Source: Ptychodera flava
Lineage: Eukaryota > Hemichordata > Enteropneusta > Ptychoderidae
Direction: 5' to 3'
NCBI RefSeq assembly: GCF_041260155.1
Contig: NC_091944.1
Location: forward strand, 19,613,772-19,677,771
DNA: 64,000 bases
The notes below the pieces were generated by a model. That model did not search any database. It was not told the DNA's origin and was given only the letters and a program-made list of their open reading frames with translations. Shown in pieces: positions 60,352-64,000 of this stretch (position 1 is its first letter; each line of letters starts with the position of its first letter). A program made the position numbers and the translations under genes.

Positions 60352-60860
60352 CATTACACACCTGCCTGCCCACACATAAACTACATACAGACATACATAC
60401 AGACAGCCGTACAGACAGACGTACAGACAGACGTACGGATGTACAGACGTACAGATGTATAGATGTACAGACAGACAGACAGACAGACAGACAGATAGAC
60501 AGACAGACAGAAGCGATTGCAGGTATGAATACCTTAGGGACTTAAGCCTACTTTTGATGATAACTTGCGTTTCCCGACTGATAGCGTTTCAAATTAAATT
60601 TTGCATTGTGCATAATATTTATTTGATATTACCGATGTTATGCGAACAAGAAATAAGACACAATCGCAGCCTAAATAGTTTCCATAGTATCCTTTACCTT
60701 ATTTTCTTTGCCTTTTTCTTTGGATGGGTATGACAGATAGAGCTCATAAGGTACCGCTTCGACATGGTCCAAGCCGAATTCTAACCATTTTTCTTTGGTG
60801 TACTGTACCTGTTCGTTGTCGCCATCAGTTCCCGCCAGGTGAGGGCGGCTGGTAAAATAT
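40206..60860 (-). CDS. M28B zinc peptidase of the NAALAD/GCPII family, closest to NAALADL1 (5' end missing)
   Basis: Seventeen exons join without a single phase conflict into about 688 codons ending in a stop at 40206. They match the whole ectodomain of the human family (about 740-750 residues) except the cytosolic tail and membrane anchor. Domains in order: start of the protease domain (PHLAGT), apical/PA domain (LYSDP, GVQRG, LTPGYPA, IPVHPI), metallopeptidase core and helical C-terminal dimerisation domain. The two-zinc site is complete: His and Asp of [13 protein letters not shown], Glu-Glu of GAEEYG (catalytic base plus ligand), Asp of NVDIAV and His of PLYHTGYE. Features such as SWGAEE, NVDI and GSD-A-F resemble NAALADL1 more than FOLH1, and the GCPII arginine patch is absent, so a different peptide specificity is likely. 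These are type II membrane ectoenzymes that trim peptides at the cell surface. The first exon(s) lie upstream or outside the window. Confidence 0.93.
40995..41176. mobile_element. fold-back element in the last NAALAD-like intron
   Basis: A GC-rich palindrome about 180 bp long. GCTGACCATTAACGTTTATT and GTGGGC on the left are matched by GCCCAC and AATAAACGTTAATGGTCAG on the right, and the centre AATTAACGGGC-GAGGCTTGCC-GAGCCCGTTAATT is itself palindromic. Borders are TAATATA/TATATTA. Confidence 0.8.
41576..41789. mobile_element. 215-bp MITE with 29-bp inverted repeats
   Basis: The left end AACACGATTGGAACTAATTT (continuing GGGATAATT) and the right end AATTATCCC-AAATTAGTTCC-AATCGTGTTT are near-perfect inverses. 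The AT-rich interior has no coding. It lies in the intron between NAALAD-like exons 16 and 17. Confidence 0.8.
42003..42095 (-). CDS. NAALAD-like exon 16
   Basis: Reads [25 protein letters not shown], matching [20 protein letters not shown] of GCPII nearly exactly. Ends phase 2 at CAAG|GTGAGA. Confidence 0.94.
43500..43858 (+). mobile_element. TTAA-type MITE, copy 3 (best preserved)
   Basis: Bounded by TTAA-GGTAGAATGCGCCTCG and CGAGGCGCATACTACC-TTAA. Internal landmarks in order: GACAGATATTCGGACTC, TTTTACAATTCTTT, GGGATGGCGGCCATTTTGAA, TTTGTTTCTCTAGTACC and AAAAGTTTAAGTCTTTCA. TTAA at both ends is the target-duplication pattern of piggyBac-type elements, although the terminal bases differ from classical piggyBac. 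In the intron between exons 15 and 16. Confidence 0.85.
44147..44228 (-). CDS. NAALAD-like exon 15
   Basis: Reads [26 protein letters not shown], the start of the C-terminal helical dimerisation domain. The only donor in the required phase is AA|GTCTGT, a weak non-consensus site; joining there gives the length expected from GCPII. Confidence 0.82.
45249..45507 (-). CDS. NAALAD-like exon 14 (zinc ligand His)
   Basis: Reads [19 protein letters not shown], then [19 protein letters not shown]. The His of PLYH is the fifth zinc ligand and the preceding Tyr lines the active site. The acceptor could be 6 bp later (both are TTTCAG) with no change of frame. Confidence 0.94.
46613..46703 (-). CDS. NAALAD-like exon 13
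   Basis: Reads [28 protein letters not shown]. It aligns to the GSGNDFEVFF...GRARYTKN segment of GCPII but has GSDHA and no arginines where GCPII has its arginine patch. This resembles NAALADL1. Confidence 0.92.
47734..47837 (-). CDS. NAALAD-like exon 12
   Basis: Reads [30 protein letters not shown], the family's IYD/YES-W variable loop. Phase 0 in, phase 2 out at CC|GTGAGT. Confidence 0.88.
48194..48261 (-). CDS. NAALAD-like exon 11
   Basis: A 68-bp exon reading [22 protein letters not shown], matching the TLRV---PLMYSLVHNLTKEL helix of the family. Confidence 0.88.
48369..48414. repeat. (TCA)n microsatellite
   Basis: About 15 TCA units, intronic between NAALAD-like exons 11 and 12's upstream side. 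Confidence 0.95.
48640..48905. repeat. pyrimidine-rich tract with (CT)n
   Basis: About 260 bp of C/T-rich sequence on the plus strand ending in a pure (CT)n run at about 48866-48904. It ends 48 bp from the donor of NAALAD-like exon 10; on the transcribed strand it reads as (GA)n. Confidence 0.9.
48952..49015 (-). CDS. NAALAD-like exon 10 (zinc ligand Asp)
   Basis: A 64-bp exon reading [22 protein letters not shown]. The Asp of NVDI is the fourth zinc ligand. Confidence 0.92.
49571..49653 (-). CDS. NAALAD-like exon 9 (catalytic Glu)
   Basis: Reads [27 protein letters not shown]. The first Glu of AEE is the family's general base and the second a zinc ligand. Gly before AEE, where GCPII has Asp, is shared with NAALADL1. 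Confidence 0.95.
49825..50187 (+). mobile_element. TTAA-type MITE, copy 4
   Basis: TTAAGGTAGAATGCGCCT to AGGTGCAAACTACCTTAA. About 170 bp upstream of NAALAD-like exon 9 on the gene's strand. Its right TTAA is the insertion point of the Harbinger-like element at 50185. Confidence 0.85.
50185..51538. mobile_element. non-autonomous PIF/Harbinger-like element, about 1.35 kb
   Basis: Inverted repeats GGGAGCCTTCAGTAATTAC ... GTAATTACTGAAGGCTCCC, followed inward by GGGGTGGGCCGG and its complement. TAA direct repeats at 50185-50187 and 51536-51538. Both ends carry GACCCTCCCC-type arrays, and the centre holds about 180-bp tandem repeats. No transposase. Confidence 0.85.
50757..51220. repeat. tandem repeat, about 180 bp x 2.6, in the Harbinger-like element
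   Basis: Units begin GTTGATTCACTATGCATGG or close variants and share CTATGAA, TTTTTTC, AAATCTTTGCATTT and TGATTAGACTAGAGTGGTTA. Confidence 0.8.
52550..52669 (-). CDS. NAALAD-like exon 8 (zinc ligands His and Asp)
   Basis: Reads [25 protein letters not shown]. The His of NHRD and the Asp of YGAIDP stand where GCPII has a zinc ligand and the bridging zinc ligand. The upstream intron ends in an unusually long C run before CCAG. Confidence 0.95.
52672..52692 (-). promoter_or_regulatory. poly-C polypyrimidine tract at the exon 8 acceptor
   Basis: On the gene strand about 16 consecutive C, interrupted by one T, precede the CCAG acceptor of NAALAD-like exon 8. Polypyrimidine tracts are normally U-rich; a pure C run is unusual, and the G run on the other strand is a quadruplex candidate. 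Confidence 0.7.
53009..53355 (+). mobile_element. TTAA-type MITE, copy 5
   Basis: TTAAGGCATAAGAATGCGCC at the left (with a small insertion in the terminus), GACATTCGGACTC, GGGATGGCGGCCATTTTGAA, and a decayed right end GAGGCGAGACCTATACC. Ends about 45 bp from the exon 7 donor. Confidence 0.8.
53399..53484 (-). CDS. NAALAD-like exon 7
   Basis: Reads [28 protein letters not shown], the strand leading into the catalytic domain (IYNVIGTLRGAVEP in GCPII). Ends phase 1 at CCAG|GTAAAG. A MITE ends about 45 bp past this donor. Confidence 0.92.
54210..54305 (-). CDS. NAALAD-like exon 6
   Basis: Reads [24 protein letters not shown], matching the SSWRGSL--YNVGPGF segment. The donor is AA|GTAAGTAA, in phase 2. 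Confidence 0.9.
55612..55705 (-). CDS. NAALAD-like exon 5
   Basis: Reads [30 protein letters not shown], matching LPSIPVHPIGYYDA of GCPII, and ends phase 2. Confidence 0.9.
55933..56116 (-). CDS. NAALAD-like exon 4
   Basis: Apical domain: [11 protein letters not shown] ... [10 protein letters not shown] ... LTPGYPAT. Ends phase 1 at ACTA|GTAGGT, which is the only donor that gives the phase required by exon 5. Confidence 0.93.
56436..56508. repeat. (CTGT)n microsatellite
   Basis: Seventeen or so CTGT units in the intron between NAALAD-like exons 3 and 4. Confidence 0.95.
56848..57025 (+). mobile_element. TTAA-type MITE, copy 6 (5' half)
   Basis: TTAGGGTATGGGCTTCGGGG, GACAGATATCAAGACTC, TTTACAATTCTTTTCTGAT and GGTGGCCATTTTGAATTTC are present; the right half is missing. 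Confidence 0.75.
57175..57300 (-). CDS. NAALAD-like exon 3
   Basis: Phase 0 in and out, 42 codons: [14 protein letters not shown] ... GAIYRGNK. Matches GDLVYVNYARTEDF and the RGNK segment of GCPII; that Arg contributes to the substrate carboxylate pocket in GCPII. Confidence 0.93.
58660..58960. repeat. tandem units with GGCGCGCCCTTCGGGCGC hairpin and (TA)n
   Basis: The phrase TTTTTCGGCGCGCCCTTCGG occurs at about 58715 and 58900, a decayed version (CAGCATGCCCTTCAGCTGCA) between them near 58767, and ATATCAGAGATATATG around each. A 78-bp TA tract (58799-58876) lies within the array. Confidence 0.8.
59307..59388. repeat. (TA)n microsatellite
   Basis: About 80 bp of TA repeats inside the nested Harbinger-like element. 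Confidence 0.95.
60011..60145 (-). CDS. NAALAD-like exon 2
   Basis: Phase 0 in and out, 45 codons: [13 protein letters not shown] ... [13 protein letters not shown]. The DIVPPF-AFS-QG motif is diagnostic of the family at the entry to the apical domain. Confidence 0.93.
60177..60270. repeat. (AAAC)n / (CTAA)n / (CTAT)n compound microsatellite
   Basis: Four-base repeats that change register and unit along the tract, just upstream of NAALAD-like exon 2 on the gene strand. Confidence 0.9.
60306..60351. repeat. (GA)n microsatellite
   Basis: About 22 GA units. Confidence 0.95.
60385..60512. repeat. (CAGA)n and related microsatellite
   Basis: Imperfect ACAGACGTACAG units grading into pure CAGACAGA. 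Confidence 0.9.
60698..60860 (-). CDS. NAALAD-like exon 1 of those seen
   Basis: Reads [14 protein letters not shown] and continues to [16 protein letters not shown], the start of the luminal protease domain. It enters with one base of a split codon after GATACAG and ends in phase 0 at AAG|GTAAAG, so at least one more coding exon lies upstream. Confidence 0.9.
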
Positions 60861-60942
60861 CTGTATCGCGATGAAAACAGAAACGAGGCTATTATATTCA
60901 TGATTTAGAAGCAGTGATATCAAATTGAAGAAGGTGTATGGC

Positions 60943-61300
60943 ATAACGTAGAACGCGCCTCCAGGACAGGAATTCGGACTCTAAACTTTATAATTCTTTT
61001 TTGATTTACCATTTTGGGAGCTCATGAAAAAAGCACCGGAAGAAGGAAACATTTTCACCGTCTTTGTTTTTTTTCGAAAATCGAAAATGTTGTTTTCCCC
61101 ATAGAATAAATACAGAGATGGCGGCCATTTTGAATTTCAAATATCGGTAAAAGTTAGGCACTTTGTTTCTCTTTCACCAAACTTTACAAGGTGACCCCTG
61201 ATTTTTATTCTTTAATTTGAGAGAGAATTATTGAATGTGTTATTGAAGAAATTGGGGGCAAAAGTTTAAATCTTTCATTTCGAGGCGCGTACGACCATAA
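60943..61300 (+). mobile_element. TTAA-type MITE, copy 7
   Basis: ACGTAGAACGCGCCTCCAGG at the left, GAATTCGGACTC, GAGATGGCGGCCATTTTGAA, TTTGTTTCTCTTTCACC and the right end CGAGGCGCGTACGACC. Begins about 80 bp upstream of the first NAALAD-like exon seen. Confidence 0.8.
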
Positions 61301-62430
61301 GTGGGAGGAAACGTTGACTATTGTGTAATGAACTGATATTGATGCATGTGAAAGTGCACTTTGACCTCTGTGGCATCACTCGCGCAATATATGGTGGAGA
61401 TGAGCAGCTGGTAAAGAATTGTCTTCATGGTCGGCTTGTGAAATTGCCAGACTGCGATCCCTTGCAGTAAACGAATATGAGATACTGATGGACTAAATGG
61501 GATGGATAATGAGAAGTTTACTGTCGCGCACTGACCGTGACCTTTATCCACACCAACGAGTACCTTGTCTCTTATGTTTATATTCATTAACTTGATGTTG
61601 ATTTAGGGAACACTCCCAAGAAATGCAAACCTAATAATATGTGTTTTAAGGTGAGGCGCTTTGAATAAAATTCTTGGTTTGCCGTCCGCGTGCTGGTAGG
61701 TTTTCAGAGAAAATTAAGAAAACAAAACACAATATTAACACTATTACAAATAAAAATATTATTTTTGCGATAGAAACCAAATAAAAATTGAGCTCATATT
61801 AATACACTAAGTCTTGTGTTTTTTTTATCTGTGTTTCTTTTCTCCGGTTGGCTGGTAGATTTTTCAAAAATCCAAGGACGGCAAACAAAGATTTTCTTTA
61901 AGTGACCTGAGTATCTACCGGTATGACGATTTTTGATCGTCGCAAATTCTCATTTACACTAAATCACAGATCCAGGATAGCCATTTATGACAGAAGATGC
62001 CATTGACTCCCGTACAACTGATATTACAGTCTACGACCTATATGGCCGAAAGAATTTCCTTACATCCGCGTTGGGGGCTCAACATATCCCAACATTCAAA
62101 CATTTCATATTGGGAGAATGGTGTCTTGTTTTCTGTCTACAGCAGGGTACGCGAGAGGTCAAACTCGGTGACAAAAGTTCATGACTTTGTCATTATTTGA
62201 GCCAGCGTTGCCATGGGGACACAGGGGAAGAACGACAAATCTTAAATTGTTAATTAAACATTTAGATCTCTGTGTTCTAGCGTCGACCTCTCCTCCACTG
62301 TCAAGATTTAGTCTTGCTGACGTGCGCTAGACTAAACTATTTCAAATATTTCATTTTATTAGAGCACCCAACATCGCATTTCAAGTCAATGTTATCGGCA
62401 TATCGGAACACTGAGCTATTACAGTGATTT
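61301..62430. other. upstream region, no exon identified
   Basis: A membrane-anchor exon for the peptidase should lie upstream of 60860. I see no hydrophobic minus-strand exon with a usable donor here, and no other gene. Confidence 0.4.
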
Positions 62431-62450
62431 TAATCTATCTATCTATCTAA

Positions 62451-62520
<70 letters not shown>

Positions 62521-62521
62521 G

Positions 62522-62564
<43 letters not shown>

Positions 62565-62646
62565 CTATCTATCTATCTGTCTATCTATCTATCTACCTTC
62601 CTACCTAACTACCTACCTACCTACCTTCCTACCTATCTATCTATCA

Positions 62647-62705
<59 letters not shown>

Positions 62706-62706
62706 A

Positions 62707-62738
<32 letters not shown>

Positions 62739-62748
62739 GTCTGTCTTA
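62431..62748. repeat. (CTAT)n microsatellite, about 315 bp
   Basis: Long tract of CTAT with interruptions of CTGT, CTAC and CTTC. Unusually long for this window. Confidence 0.97.
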
Positions 62749-62803
62749 ATATAACGCCAAACATCCAAAGTTAAACAATGCTCAAGTTGGCTTTGAGTGA
62801 TGA

Positions 62804-63025
62804 TTAAAATGCTCTATGAAAGATATACGTTTTCAAGCGTCTTTTGAAAGTGTTGACAGTTGGATAGGTTTTTTTATGCCCCAGGGTAGAGAGTTGCAAA
62901 GGATAGGAGCTGTTGAGGAGCATTAGCGGCCACTGTAGGAAGTCAAACTCCAAAGATTTGCACTTTATGGAATCGATGTAACTTGACAACTTACAGAAAA
63001 AAAAACAAAGCTCGAGGCGCATCAA
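62804..63025 (-). pseudogene. possible LINE reverse-transcriptase C-terminal remnant
   Basis: The minus-strand frame ends VNTFKRRLKTYIFHRAF. The pattern S/N-FKRRLKTYLF near the stop is common at the C-terminus of reverse transcriptases of CR1/L2-like retrotransposons. Nothing upstream of it reads as polymerase. On this strand the (CTAT)n tract would lie just 3', where such elements often carry simple-repeat tails. Weak evidence, on one short motif. Confidence 0.3.
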
Positions 63026-63111
63026 GAAAATGTCATCAATCTACTGAATGCTATTAAAGCTTACATTTGTCAGCCTGAGAGTTTATATTTTGTGCAAACA
63101 AAAGTGTTTTT

Positions 63112-63130
63112 TTTGGGGGGGGGGGGGGCG
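63112..63130 (+). repeat. G run
   Basis: Eight T followed by about 14 consecutive G and CGG. Confidence 0.85.
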
Positions 63131-63620
63131 GTTTCACATTACTTTGCATCGTATGCAGTAGAGTTGAATAGTGGAATGGGAACATCATTTTCCCCTCTTA
63201 GCTCTTAATGAATTACAACCTCGTTAGCTTAAACATTTTACATTTTGTTTCAGTATTTACGTTCTGTCAATAATATACAGTCTCTTGTTCCTCTGACGAA
63301 ATCATGACTGAGTGCCTAGCATCAGCCGGTAGATGTGTATAGTCTGGTCCAGAAATATCTTGTCAACAATAACATTACAGTATATGACGCATAATGCGCG
63401 TTGTGTGGGCATGGCCAATAATTTATATTTCGGCTTACTTCAGAGAAAATGTTTGTATTTTCGAGGAAAAAACTAGCTACTCCGAAAAGTAAAAGCTACG
63501 GTCCCCTGTAAAGAATCTAGCTCAACTTTATCGCACGGCAAATATTTCTAAACAATAACTTTACATAGGCATATCTTTACGGAATGCATAGAAGAATAAT
63601 TTTAACGATAGTAGTCGGTG

Positions 63621-63960
63621 TTAGGGTGCAATGCGTCCAGGGGACAGATATTCGGACCCTCAAAGTTTTACAATATTCTTTGGGCCTGCCTCTTGTTGGT
63701 GCTCATTTGAAGCGTATAGCGTGAGTAAAGTTCCCACAGGCTTAGTTTTGTGAAACTCTGGAATTTCATTTTTCCCAATAGAGATAACACAGGCATGATA
63801 TCGATAATTATCGGGTAATTTGTTTCTCTAGTACCAAATTTGCACGGTGAACCCCTGATTTTCATTCTTTTTTAAGAGAATGGTTTAAGAGATAGTTTGC
63901 TTGAGGAAAGTTGGAGCAAAAGTTTTAAGTCTTTGAATTTTAGGCGAGAACATGCTTAAG
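63621..63960 (+). mobile_element. TTAA-type MITE, copy 8
   Basis: GTTAGGGTGCAATGCGTCCA, GACAGATATTCGGACCC, TTTGTTTCTCTAGTACC, AAAGTTTTAAGTCTTTGAA and a decayed right end TAGGCGAGAACATGCTTAAG. The central GGCGGCCAT has been lost. Confidence 0.8.
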
Positions 63961-64000
63961 CTTAAGATTTATAGTGGCTACGATTTTCTCCAATGAAATA

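Noticed and set aside
61318..61587. 89-codon minus-strand frame as the missing N-terminal exon of the peptidase
   Set aside because: It has no charged tail followed by a membrane anchor and no donor in the phase needed by the exon at 60860.

Overview
This is animal nuclear DNA. Genes are split into short exons with GT-AG introns, the base composition is AT-rich, there are no operons or bacterial signals, and simple repeats and small inverted-repeat transposons are very dense. The gene families (type II Na/phosphate cotransporter SLC34, M28B peptidase of the NAALAD/GCPII group, a TNF-receptor-like protein) and the repeat style suit a marine invertebrate. A non-vertebrate deuterostome such as a hemichordate, echinoderm or lancelet is my best guess. 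I cannot name the species.

Layout, all recognised genes on the minus strand. (1) About 1.26-5.4 kb: an SLC34 copy with five recognisable exons and at least eight small indels, a pseudogene (copy A). (2) About 15.86-16.98 kb: a three-exon TNF-receptor-superfamily-like gene with a cysteine-rich domain and a transmembrane exon whose reading frames do not join cleanly, plus a partial second copy of its first exon at 9.90-10.04 kb. (3) 23.66-28.43 kb: a second SLC34 copy (copy B) with the same exon structure and intact phases, except for one 1-bp deletion in the exon carrying MGANIGTS. (4) 40.2-60.9 kb: 17 consecutive exons of an M28B zinc peptidase closest to NAALADL1/NAALAD2/FOLH1. Every splice phase agrees and all zinc ligands are present; only the N-terminal cytosolic/membrane-anchor exon(s) are not found.

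The rest is mostly repeats. At least five elements of 0.8-2.6 kb have terminal inverted repeats starting GGG and 3-bp TWA target duplications, the signature of non-autonomous PIF/Harbinger transposons; all carry G-run-rich subterminal DNA and one is nested in another. A second family of about 350-bp MITEs bounded by TTAA and GGTAGnATGCGCCTCG inverted repeats has eight copies, most of them in or beside the peptidase gene. There are also fold-back palindromes, a 215-bp MITE, an array of about 150-bp repeats each with a POU-octamer-like ATGCAAAT, a tandem segmental duplication at 31-36.5 kb, and many microsatellites.

How the genes relate: SLC34 proteins carry Na+-coupled phosphate across apical epithelial membranes, and NAALAD-family peptidases are often brush-border ectoenzymes. 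Both would suit absorptive epithelium, but this shared role is inference; nothing in the sequence shows common regulation.
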